From contig NZ_CP125655.1 in NCBI RefSeq assembly GCF_030053835.1, forward strand, positions 930,001-994,000: a stretch of 64,000 nucleotides of DNA, read 5' to 3'. How positions within the stretch are numbered: position 1 is the stretch's first letter; every line of letters begins with the position of its first letter. This document shows, one piece after another, positions 7,488-14,893 of the stretch. Both the position numbers and the translations under genes were made by a program. The notes beneath the pieces are model-generated. The model was not told the origin of the DNA, ran no database searches, and saw only the letters and a program-made list of their open reading frames with translations. The DNA comes from Cellulomonas sp. ES6. Its GTDB lineage: Bacteria; Actinomycetota; Actinomycetes; Actinomycetales; Cellulomonadaceae.

Positions 7488-9353
7488 CTACTGGTACGTC
7501 ACCAGGTCCGGCGTCGGCTGCACCGCGTAGGTCTGCGCCGGGTCCAGCATCGGCTGGTCCTCGTCGTAGAAGTTCTTCCACCCCCAGTGCACGTCCGGCG
7601 CCCCCTGGCGCAGCGCCCGCCACGTGTCGGCCTTCGCGGGCTGGGAGCCCTGGCCGTCGGCGTGGATGATCACCGCCAGCTCGTCGTGGCTGGTGTCGAG
7701 CCGCTCGCGGTCGGTGATCATCCGCAGCGAGAACTGGTGGAGCAGGAACATCTTCTGCGGCAGGTGGTGCTCGCGGGTGAACCCGGCGAGCCATTCGGCG
7801 GTGGCGTTGACCTCGTCGACGCCCACCGATCCGATCTGCCGGAGGTGGACCTGGTCGGGTGCGAGCCGCCACTCGGGGTCGAGCGCGAGGCCGACGTGCG
7901 GGTACGCGAGCAGCTCGGCGTACTGCTTCGCCTGGGTGACAAAGTCGGTGCGTCCGGGCTGCAGGTCGATGACGACCGCCTGGCCCGCCTCCTGCGCGGC
8001 CTCGACCAGCGGGCGCAGGTCCTGCACGCTGCGCGCGCGGGAGTAGGAGCCGTCGGGCTCGGGGGCGGACGAGGCGATGGTCGCGATGATCTCGAGGGTG
8101 GGGACCACGGTGTCGTCGGTCAGGGCCTCGTAGGGCTCGGCGGTCTGCCGGGCGCGGGCGATCGTCGCGGGCACGTCCTGCTCCCCCAGGACGCCAAGCG
8201 CCGGCGTGCCGGGGGTCCCGTACAGCGCCACGTAGCGCTTGCCGTCCTCGCCGCGGGGGAACACGAGCTGCCCCCCGCCGGGGAGCTCCACGCCGGTCGC
8301 AGCCGCCGCGACCCGTGGGCCGAGGACCGCGGCGGCGCCGAAGCCGGGGGCCAGGGCGACGACCGTCCGGACGCCGTCGAGCGCGCCCACGGTCTCGGAG
8401 GTCGAACGCGGGTCGCCCCCGGGCACGTCCACGACGGGGACGCCGGCCGCCCGGGCGGTGGCGAGCGCGGCGGCGGTGCGGCCGGCGCGGTCCTCGGCGA
8501 GGTCCACGAGGACCGCGGCGCGACGCGGTGCCTCGGGCGGCAGGACGCGCGGGCCCGCACCGTCGAGCAGGACGCCGTCCGACGGCGCGGCGCCGGGGGC
8601 GGTGGTCGCGGTCGAGGACCCGCCCGACGGCGCGCGGGTCCTCGACGCCTCCGGGGACGACGTGCGACCCCGTGACGCCCGGGGAGAGGCGGTCGCCTCC
8701 GGTGCCCGCGTCGAGCGGGCCGCGGTCGGGCTCCCCGACGGCTCGGCGGCCGGGTCCGGCGCCGGCCCGACCAGCAGCGTCGTGCCGGGGCGGTCGAGAG
8801 CGGCCACCGCGCCGGCGAGCCGTGCGGGCCCCACCTCGTGCGGCTCCTCGACCGCGACGCCGAGCTCCGCGAGCGCCGGCGCGTCGCCGGGGTCCACGGC
8901 GTGCACCTGCAGCGAGGGGTCCAGGTCGTCCGGGGTCCCGCCGACCGCGACGACGTCGGTGGCACCGAGCCGCTCGATCTCGTCCGCGAGCCCGTCGACC
9001 CCCGCGACCAGCGCCGGGACCCCGATCGCCACCGCCAGGGACGCCGCCGGGGCGATCGTCGCGGGGTCGTCGTCCGCGGCGAGCACCACGGCCGGGGCGT
9101 CGGCGAACAGCGCGCGGCTGGCCGCGAGCGCGGTCTGCGCGGCGGACCGCTTCGGCAGCACGGTCGTGCGCTCCTCCGGGACCCGGGTCTGCGCGCTCAC
9201 CGGCTCGGCCGTGGGCGTCGGCGTCGCGCTGGGACCGGGCGGGGTCGGCCCGCCGGTGCAGGCCGCCAGCGCGACGGCGAGCACGGACGCCACGACGGCG
9301 CCCACGAGGCGGGGACGGGACGGTCGGACGGCGGGGGCGGACGCAGCAGGCAC
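7488..9353 (-). CDS. Secreted lipoprotein with CWB2-like and barrel-like domains
   Basis: A 621-residue exported protein. The N-terminus has a signal peptide ending in the lipobox LAAC (Cys near 32), then a Pro/Thr linker. The first half has Rossmann-like repeats with ATDVVAVGGT and several further hydrophobic strand motifs, resembling cell-wall-binding repeat type 2 units. A low-complexity Ser/Thr/Ala/Arg stretch (about residues 205-260) separates it from the second half. That half has DLQPGRTDF, HVGLALDPEWRL and WGWKNFYDE, which suggest a TIM-barrel hydrolase-like fold. No enzymatic function can be assigned. Start: GTG at 9353, preceded by GGAG. It is convergent with HMG-CoA synthase. Confidence 0.75.
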   Translation of the reverse strand: MPAASAPAVRPSRPRLVGAVVASVLAVALAACTGGPTPPGPSATPTPTAEPVSAQTRVPEERTTVLPKRSAAQTALAASRALFADAPAVVLAADDDPATIAPAASLAVAIGVPALVAGVDGLADEIERLGATDVVAVGGTPDDLDPSLQVHAVDPGDAPALAELGVAVEEPHEVGPARLAGAVAALDRPGTTLLVGPAPDPAAEPSGSPTAARSTRAPEATASPRASRGRTSSPEASRTRAPSGGSSTATTAPGAAPSDGVLLDGAGPRVLPPEAPRRAAVLVDLAEDRAGRTAAALATARAAGVPVVDVPGGDPRSTSETVGALDGVRTVVALAPGFGAAAVLGPRVAAAATGVELPGGGQLVFPRGEDGKRYVALYGTPGTPALGVLGEQDVPATIARARQTAEPYEALTDDTVVPTLEIIATIASSAPEPDGSYSRARSVQDLRPLVEAAQEAGQAVVIDLQPGRTDFVTQAKQYAELLAYPHVGLALDPEWRLAPDQVHLRQIGSVGVDEVNATAEWLAGFTREHHLPQKMFLLHQFSLRMITDRERLDTSHDELAVIIHADGQGSQPAKADTWRALRQGAPDVHWGWKNFYDEDQPMLDPAQTYAVQPTPDLVTYQ

Positions 9354-9473
9354 GGGTCTCCGGGGCCGGGGACAGGGTTCCCTGCCACTGTAGGTGCGCC
9401 TCCCGACACCCGCGACGCCCGCGGCACCCGTGACGCCGAGCGCACGCCGTCACGGCACGGGATGATCGTCCCC

Positions 9474-10529
9474 ATGGGCACGGAGAGCACGCAGCAGGAG
9501 TTCACCACCGCAGGGTCGTACGTCACGTCCGGCGAGGAGTTCGTGCGGGACCAGAACTACCTCACGACCCGCATCACCGCGGACGGCCGGGACGGCTACC
9601 CCGTCGAGCCCGGCCGCTACCGCCTGGTGGTGTCCCGGGCCTGCCCGTGGGCGAACCGCGCGATCATCGTGCGCAGGCTGCTCGGCCTCGAGGACGCGAT
9701 CTCGCTCGGGGTGTGCGGCCCGACGCACGACGCGCGGTCCTGGACGTTCGACCTCGACCCCGGCGGCGTCGACCCCGTGCTCGGGATCCCCCGCCTCCAG
9801 GACGCGTACTTCCGGCGCGTGCCCGGGTACGACCGCGGCATCACCGTGCCCGCGATCGTCGACGTGCCGTCCGGCGCGGTGGTGACGAACGACTACGCGC
9901 AGATGACGCTCGACCTGTCGACCGAGTGGACCGCTTTCCACCGCGAGGGCGCCCCCGACCTGTACCCGGAGCACCTGCGGGACGAGATCGACCAGGTGGC
10001 CCGGAAGGTGTTCACCGACGTGAACAACGGCGTCTACCGCTGCGGGTTCGCCGGGTCGCAGGAGGCGTACGAGCGGGCGTACCGGCGGCTGTTCTCCCGG
10101 CTGGACTGGCTGTCCGAGCGGCTGTCGACCCAGCGGTACCTGGTCGGCGACACGATCACCGAGGCGGACGTCCGGCTGTTCACCACGCTCGTGCGGTTCG
10201 ACGCCGTCTACCACGGGCACTTCAAGTGCAACCGGTCGAAGCTCACCGAGATGCCGGTGCTGTGGGCGTACGCGCGGGACCTGTTCCAGACCCCGGGCTT
10301 CGGCGACACGATCGACTTCGACCACATCAAGCGGCACTACTACGTGGTGCACGAGGACATCAACCCCACGCAGATCGTCCCCGCCGGCCCGGACCTGCGC
10401 GGCTGGCTGACCCCGCACGGCCGCGAGGCGCTGGGCGGCCGCCCGTTCGGCGACGGCACCCCGCCCGGCCCGGTCCGCGAGTCCGAGCGCGTCGACCCGG
10501 CCCACACGGCGGAGGCGATGGCGGGCTGA
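9474..10529 (+). CDS. Glutathione S-transferase family protein, glutathionyl-hydroquinone reductase type
   Basis: About 351 residues, with the xi-class GST layout. The N-terminal thioredoxin fold has the active-site motif SRACPWANRA (Cys near 60), followed by a long helical C-terminal domain with NNGVYRCGFA and RYLVGDTITEADVRLF. Homologues (YqjG, ECM4, PcpF) reduce glutathionyl-hydroquinones through the CPWA cysteine. Actinobacteria mostly use mycothiol instead of glutathione, so the real thiol partner here is probably different. Start: ATG at 9474. An in-frame ATG at 9462 is an alternative, and neither has a clear ribosome site, so the mRNA may be leaderless. It is divergent from the lipoprotein gene. 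Confidence 0.85.
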   Translation: MGTESTQQEFTTAGSYVTSGEEFVRDQNYLTTRITADGRDGYPVEPGRYRLVVSRACPWANRAIIVRRLLGLEDAISLGVCGPTHDARSWTFDLDPGGVDPVLGIPRLQDAYFRRVPGYDRGITVPAIVDVPSGAVVTNDYAQMTLDLSTEWTAFHREGAPDLYPEHLRDEIDQVARKVFTDVNNGVYRCGFAGSQEAYERAYRRLFSRLDWLSERLSTQRYLVGDTITEADVRLFTTLVRFDAVYHGHFKCNRSKLTEMPVLWAYARDLFQTPGFGDTIDFDHIKRHYYVVHEDINPTQIVPAGPDLRGWLTPHGREALGGRPFGDGTPPGPVRESERVDPAHTAEAMAG

Positions 10530-10551
10530 CACCCCGCCCCCACCACCGCCG

Positions 10552-10616
10552 AGCTCGGCAGCTCCGGGCGCCGGCCCGGCGTGTCGCGCCGGCGTGCCGC
10601 CTGGGCGTGCCGAGCT
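10552..10616. repeat. Nested inverted repeats between convergent genes
   Basis: Outer arms agctcggca (10552-10560) and tgccgagct (10608-10616) enclose an inner hairpin, ccggcg (10576-10581) and cgccgg (10587-10592), with a 5-base loop. The outer unit is close to the cgagttcggcag unit at 3.85 kb. It sits between the convergent GST and dioxygenase genes and may terminate both. Confidence 0.6.
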
Positions 10617-10636
10617 GGGCGGGGACGGGGGTGCTG

Positions 10637-11539
10637 TCAGGCGGACGGGCGGACGCGGACGACGTTGCGCCAGGGGTCGTCGAAGGTGACCGTGGCGCCG
10701 TCGTCGCGGACCGCCACGCCGTGCGCCGCCAGCCGCTCCCGCAGGGCGCCCACGTCGTCACTCCCGGGGACGACCAGCGTGACCTCGCCGAGCCCCAGGC
10801 TGCTCGCGCGCGGGCCGGCGCCGGCGGAGTTCCACGTGTTCATCGCCATGTGGTGGTGGTACCCGCCGGCCGACACGAACAGCGCCCCGTGCCACTCGGC
10901 CATGACGTCGAACCCCAGGGCGTCGACGTAGAACGCCCGCGCCCCGGCGACGTCGCCGACCTGCAGGTGCACGTGCCCGACGACGGGCGCGCCCGCGGGG
11001 GCCGCCAGCGCGGCGTCGGTGACGTTCCCCCGGATGAACTCGTTGGGGTCGAGCCGCAGCGAGTCCATGACCACGCGTCCGTGGGCGTCGTACTGCCACA
11101 GGTCACGGGCGCGGTCCCAGTACAGCTCGACGCCGTTGCCCTCGGGGTCGGTGAGGTAGAACGCCTCGGAGACCAGGTGGTCGGCGCTGCCCACGAACGT
11201 CTGCGGGGCGCGGGAGGCGACGGACGCGAGCGTGGCCGCGAGCGCCTCCCGGGTGTCGAAGAGGATCGCCGTGTGGAACAGCCCGGCCTGGCCGCGGCTC
11301 GTCGGCGGCAGGTCCGGCGTGTGGCGCAGCACGACGAGCGGCCGGCTCCCCCGCCCCAGGACGACGACGTCGGGACGCCCGACGCCCTCGATCCGCGCGT
11401 CCGGCCGCTCCACGACGTCGAGCCCGAGCACGTCGCGGTAGTAGCGGAGCTGGGCGTCGAGGTCCGCGACGAGGAGCGTCACGGGTCCCATCGCGGTGTC
11501 GGCGGCGAGGCGGTCCTGGGTGGCGGCTGCTGCGGTCAT
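10637..11539 (-). CDS. VOC-superfamily ring-cleaving-type dioxygenase / glyoxalase
   Basis: A 300-residue protein with two vicinal-oxygen-chelate domains. The first (about 17-135) has MGPVTLLVADLDAQLRYYRDVLGL and FYLTDPEGNGVELYWDR. The second (about 170-298) has GHVHLQVGDV, YHHHMAMNTW and a C-terminal DPWRN. This arrangement matches the CatE/YfiE group of extradiol-type dioxygenases in Firmicutes and actinobacteria, which cleave catechols or protect against quinones. Candidate metal ligands are the His in GHVHL, a His in YHHHM and a C-terminal acidic residue; they were placed by pattern only. Start: ATG at 11539. A MarR-type inverted repeat sits 13-26 bases upstream. Confidence 0.85.
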   Translation of the reverse strand: MTAAAATQDRLAADTAMGPVTLLVADLDAQLRYYRDVLGLDVVERPDARIEGVGRPDVVVLGRGSRPLVVLRHTPDLPPTSRGQAGLFHTAILFDTREALAATLASVASRAPQTFVGSADHLVSEAFYLTDPEGNGVELYWDRARDLWQYDAHGRVVMDSLRLDPNEFIRGNVTDAALAAPAGAPVVGHVHLQVGDVAGARAFYVDALGFDVMAEWHGALFVSAGGYHHHMAMNTWNSAGAGPRASSLGLGEVTLVVPGSDDVGALRERLAAHGVAVRDDGATVTFDDPWRNVVRVRPSA

Positions 11540-11551
11540 GTCCCCACAATA

Positions 11552-11565
11552 GTTGAGCCTTCAAC
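11552..11565 (-). promoter_or_regulatory. Inverted repeat upstream of the VOC gene, possible MarR-type operator
   Basis: The plus-strand sequence gttga-gcct-tcaac lies 13 bases upstream of the dioxygenase start. It is embedded in an unusually AT-rich stretch (cacaatagttgag ... caacctttgac) for this genome. Short TTGA/TCAA palindromes overlapping the promoter are typical of MarR-family quinone or thiol sensors that control such dioxygenases. No marR gene is present in the window. Confidence 0.45.
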
Positions 11566-11627
11566 CTTTGACCAGAGACGTCGGCCACACCACCGCACCG
11601 GTGCCCGGCGGTGCCCGACGGTGCCCG

Positions 11628-12266
11628 TCAGCCCCGGCGCTGCAGGTCGTTGTGGCCGAAGTCGGTGAGGAAGCGCGGCCCGTGCTCGCGCAGCTCCGCC
11701 TCGAAGTCCGCCGCCCAGCCGCTGTACGGCGCCCGGGCCAGCCCGTCGTTCGCGAACCGGGCGTCGTCCGTCAGCTCCGTGACGCAGAACGCCGGGATCT
11801 GCAGGTCCGTGACGGGGCCGGAGCGCTCGCACTCCGCGACCACGAGCGGCGCGTTCGCCCCGCCGAAGACGTCGACCACCCAGCCGTCCGCGCCCAGCCA
11901 GACGGCGTAGCGGTTCTTCACGATGCGGTGGCCGCCGCGCCGGATCATCTCGATGCCGACGGTCACGTCGATCTCGCGCTCCGCCTCGTAGCGGGTGCCC
12001 ACGTTCATCGGGCCCTTGAGCGTGACGGCGCAGAACTCGAACGCGTCCCGGGCCTCCTCGAGGACGGCCAGCGGGTCGGCGTCGGGGCCGAGCGGCAGCC
12101 GCAGCCCGTCCGCCTGCACCCGCAGCCGCAGGGCGTAGCCGTCCTGCGCCAGGAAGTACGACTGGACGATGAGCACCGGCTCGGGCTCGGCCAGCAGCTC
12201 CATCGGCGGCGTGCGCACGAAGAACCGCCGCTCGAACTCGAAGTCGCCGTACCCGGTGTCGCTCAC
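11628..12266 (-). CDS. CYTH domain-containing protein
   Basis: A 212-residue protein beginning with the signature FEFERRFF (the E-x-E-x-K/R motif of CYTH tunnel-fold phosphatases and cyclases). Further basic and acidic strands such as LRLRVQADGLRL, CAVTLKGP, EAEREIDV and KNRYAVWL build the eight-stranded tunnel that binds triphosphates. VVAECERS supplies late acidic residues. Known members hydrolyse inorganic triphosphate or thiamine triphosphate, or make cAMP. Which activity applies cannot be judged. Start: GTG at 12266, six bases after GGAGG. It is one of a series of separate minus-strand genes from 10.6 to 14.8 kb. Confidence 0.85.
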   Translation of the reverse strand: MSDTGYGDFEFERRFFVRTPPMELLAEPEPVLIVQSYFLAQDGYALRLRVQADGLRLPLGPDADPLAVLEEARDAFEFCAVTLKGPMNVGTRYEAEREIDVTVGIEMIRRGGHRIVKNRYAVWLGADGWVVDVFGGANAPLVVAECERSGPVTDLQIPAFCVTELTDDARFANDGLARAPYSGWAADFEAELREHGPRFLTDFGHNDLQRRG

Positions 12267-12374
12267 CGGAGCCTCCCCGCTCGTCCGCGCGGCACCCGGG
12301 GCGTGGGCGCCGCTGCAGGTCACGCTACGCGACCGCCCCGCTCCGCAGCGGGACCCCGCGCCCGCGCGCGACCC

Positions 12375-12974
12375 TCAGGCGCGCAGGTCCATCCCCAGCG
12401 TCCGGCCCCACGGCGCGGTGGCCACCTCGTGGAACCCGACACGCGCGTAGAAGGCGATCGCGCCGGTGTTCTGCTCCGAGACCTTCAGGTGCACGCCCGG
12501 GACACCACGCCCGCGCAGCGCACCGGTGAGCGTCTCGATGAGCGTGCGCCCCAGGCCGCGCCCCTGGGCCCGCGGCAGCAGGTCGATGTGCAGGTGCGCC
12601 GGGTAGGCCGCGGTGAGCTCCTCCTCGTACCGGGAGCCGTCGTGGATCGTCCGCAGCAGGTCGTGGTCGCGCAGACCCGCGACCTCCGGCCGCAGCGGGT
12701 ACCGCTCCCGGAGCGGGGGCCACCACACGTCCTCCTGCCAGCGCGCGAACGCCTGCGAGTCCGCGGTGCCCACGACGTAGCCGGCCACGCCGTCCTCGTC
12801 GGTGACGACCCACGTCAGCCCCGGGTCGGCCACGGGGTACGGGGCGGCGTACACGTGACCCAGCAGGTCCGGGTCGCGGTAGAACCGGGTCCCGTCGGCA
12901 CCCACGTCACCGGTGAGCAGGCACACGCGGTACATGCCCGCCAGGTCGCACGTCGAGAACGGTCTCACCTGCAT
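12375..12974 (-). CDS. GNAT-family N-acetyltransferase
   Basis: A 199-residue acetyltransferase. The acetyl-CoA site is in LLPRAQGRGLGRTLIETL (motif A, R/Q-x-x-G-x-G near 142-150), and motif B is the C-terminal IAFYARVGF. The N-terminal part has a long insertion including FARWQEDVWWPPLRERYP. That segment resembles the acetyltransferase-like domains related to the C-terminus of eukaryotic O-GlcNAcases, which hints at a bacterial OGA-like GNAT subgroup. Acceptor unknown. Start: ATG at 12974, where MQVRPFSTCDLAGMYRVC fits a GNAT N-terminus. The open frame upstream is antisense to nothing useful and was not used. Confidence 0.83.
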   Translation of the reverse strand: MQVRPFSTCDLAGMYRVCLLTGDVGADGTRFYRDPDLLGHVYAAPYPVADPGLTWVVTDEDGVAGYVVGTADSQAFARWQEDVWWPPLRERYPLRPEVAGLRDHDLLRTIHDGSRYEEELTAAYPAHLHIDLLPRAQGRGLGRTLIETLTGALRGRGVPGVHLKVSEQNTGAIAFYARVGFHEVATAPWGRTLGMDLRA

Positions 12975-13009
12975 GTCCGCGACCCTACCCGCGGGGCCCG
13001 CCGACCCGC

Positions 13010-13501
13010 TCAGACCGCGAAGCGCGCGGCCTCCTCCGGCGAGAGCGCGTGGGCGATGCGCGCGTGCATCTCCGCGGACATCTCCGGCAGCGCGTCGAGC
13101 GGGAACCACCGCGCCTCGGAGTTCTCGCCGTCACCGGGCCCCGGCTCCCCCGACACCCAGCGGAAGCGGAACGTCAGGTCCAGGTACTGGGAGCGGTCGC
13201 CGTTCGCGTACGTCATCGGCGGCAGGGAGTGCACCCACGCCAGGCGCTCGGCGACCGCGACCACCTCGGTCTCCTCGAGGACCTCGCGCGCACCCGCGAC
13301 CGCCGGCTCCTCCCCCGGGTCGATGATCCCGGTGACGGGCGTCCAGGCCCCGTTGTCGGCGCGCCGCACCAGCAGGACCTCCTCGGCGCCGGGCGCACCG
13401 CCGGCGACCGGCCGCACGACGACCGCGCTCACCCCCGACAGCCACAGCAGGTCGTGGCCGATCTTCTCGCGCAGGTCCAGGACGAAGTCAGGCGTGGGCA
13501 C
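13010..13501 (-). CDS. Nudix hydrolase
   Basis: A 163-residue Nudix protein. The Nudix box is complete: G at about 82, then GEEPAVAGAREVLEETEV, matching G-x5-E-x7-REUxEExGU with the metal-binding glutamates intact. Flanking strands (GVSAVVVRPV, QYLDLTFRFRWVSGEP, EARWFPLDALPEM) are typical of actinobacterial ADP-ribose or NTP pyrophosphohydrolases. The nucleoside diphosphate substrate is not known. Start: GTG at 13501 (VPTPDFVLDLREKIG), the usual N-terminus in relatives. An upstream ATG at 13540 would overlap the neighbouring epimerase gene's end. Confidence 0.88.
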   Translation of the reverse strand: MPTPDFVLDLREKIGHDLLWLSGVSAVVVRPVAGGAPGAEEVLLVRRADNGAWTPVTGIIDPGEEPAVAGAREVLEETEVVAVAERLAWVHSLPPMTYANGDRSQYLDLTFRFRWVSGEPGPGDGENSEARWFPLDALPEMSAEMHARIAHALSPEEAARFAV

Positions 13502-13511
13502 GCCTGCGATG

Positions 13512-14372
13512 CTACGGGCGCGGCGACCCGACCTCGTCACGCCACGAGTACCGCGGCTCGAACCCGATGAGCTCGCGCGCCGCGTCGATCGCGAGCAGCG
13601 TCTCGTACGTGCCGAGGTCCCGCCGCACCGGCACGTCGGGGAACTCCGCGGCCAGGAGCTCGGCGGACGGGGTGTCCATGATCGTGTCGGCCGCCGCGAT
13701 GATGACGTTCCGGGAGCCGGACGTGGTGGCCTCCAGCGCGAGCCGGCAGGACGCCGCCGCGTCGCGCGCGTCGATGTAGCCCCACAGGTTCCACCGCCGC
13801 AGGGCGGGGTCGCCGTGGAAGGCGGGGACCCGGGCGTACGCCTCGGGCGGGAAGACGTTCGAGAACCGCAGCCCGACGAACGGGATGCCCGACCACTGCG
13901 CGACCTGCGCCGCGAGGTCCTCGCTCAGCACCTTCGACAGCGCGTACGTGGACGTCGGGTACGGGAAGTGGTCCTCGTCCACCGGCGCGTAGCGCGGCGG
14001 CACGTCGAACGGCAGGCCGAGGGTCGTCTCGCTCGACGCCCACACCACCTTGCGCAGCCCCAGCCGCTGCGCCGCCAGGAACACGTTGCCGTTCGCGGCG
14101 AGGTTGCGGCTCAGCGTCTCCGGCGCCGACTCCATGCCGGGCTGCGGGATGTTCGCCAGGTGCACCACGGCCGTGCAGCCCGCGAGCGCCTCCACCGCCT
14201 GCCCGTAGTCGGTCAGCTCGGCGCGCATCACGTCCACGCCCAGGCCGGCGCGCTCCCCGAACGGCCCCTGCGCGTCGGTGGCGTGGACGGCGTAGCCGTG
14301 GTCCAGCAGGTCCTGCACGACGGCCCGGCCCACCTTGCCCAGGGCGCCCGTGACGGCGACGGTCTCGGTCAT
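13512..14372 (-). CDS. NAD-dependent epimerase/dehydratase family protein
   Basis: A 286-residue extended short-chain dehydrogenase. The dinucleotide-binding motif is VTGALGKVGRAV (GxxGxxG, residues about 6-16), and the catalytic Tyr and Lys are in STYALSKVLSED. Sugar-nucleotide 4-epimerases and dehydratases belong here, but bacterial members this short also act on other substrates, so no substrate is proposed. Start: ATG at 14372 (MTETVAVTG). An in-frame ATG at 14381 gives three more residues. The gene follows DUF2200 by 47 bases in the same direction and might share its transcript. Confidence 0.85.
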   Translation of the reverse strand: MTETVAVTGALGKVGRAVVQDLLDHGYAVHATDAQGPFGERAGLGVDVMRAELTDYGQAVEALAGCTAVVHLANIPQPGMESAPETLSRNLAANGNVFLAAQRLGLRKVVWASSETTLGLPFDVPPRYAPVDEDHFPYPTSTYALSKVLSEDLAAQVAQWSGIPFVGLRFSNVFPPEAYARVPAFHGDPALRRWNLWGYIDARDAAASCRLALEATTSGSRNVIIAAADTIMDTPSAELLAAEFPDVPVRRDLGTYETLLAIDAARELIGFEPRYSWRDEVGSPRP

Positions 14373-14418
14373 GGCCGCCATCCTCGCCGCGGCCCGGCGG
14401 GCGCGTCCACCGGAGGGC

Positions 14419-14784
14419 TCAGACGGTCGCGTCGCTCCCGCGCAGGATCGACGTCATCTTCTTGCCGCGCCCCACCTCGTCGACCAGCTTGTCCATCCAC
14501 CGGATCTGCTGCATCAGCGGGTCCTCGATCTCCTCGACCCGGTACCCGCAGATGACCCCGGTGATGAGCCCGGCGTTCGGGTTCATGGCGGGCGCCTGCG
14601 CGAAGAACGTCCGCAGGTCCGTGCCGTCGTCGAGCACGCGGCGCAGCCCGGCGTCGTCGTAGCCGGTGAGCCAGGTGATGACCTGGTCGACCTCGGCCTG
14701 TGTCCGGCCCTTGCGCTCGGCCTTGGCGACGTAGTGCGGGTAGATGCTGGCGAGGCTGGTGGCGAAGATGTCGTGCCGCGGCAT
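14419..14784 (-). CDS. DUF2200 family protein
   Basis: A 121-residue protein that matches the DUF2200 family over its whole length: MPRHDIFATSLASIYPHYV at the start, KGRTQAEVDQVITWLTGY in the middle, and the conserved ICGYRVEEIEDPLMQQIR and WMDKLVDEVGRGK at the end. The function of the family is unknown; it is small, soluble and widespread in bacteria. Start: ATG at 14784, seven bases after GGAGGA. It is divergent from the histidine kinase gene, with about 110 bases between. Confidence 0.88.
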   Translation of the reverse strand: MPRHDIFATSLASIYPHYVAKAERKGRTQAEVDQVITWLTGYDDAGLRRVLDDGTDLRTFFAQAPAMNPNAGLITGVICGYRVEEIEDPLMQQIRWMDKLVDEVGRGKKMTSILRGSDATV

Positions 14785-14893
14785 GGGGTCCTCCTCGGGC
14801 GTCCCGCCCAGTATCGCCGACGGCCCGTCCGGGGCGGGCGGCGTGGGCCCACGGTCCCTGGCGGTGCGGCGGCGCCTCCCTACTCTCGGGAGT

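Noticed and set aside
12337..12352. Terminator cccgct-ccgc-agcggg between the CYTH and GNAT genes
   Set aside because: The stem has only 6 bp with a 4-base loop, is common by chance at this GC content, and is located between genes of the same direction.
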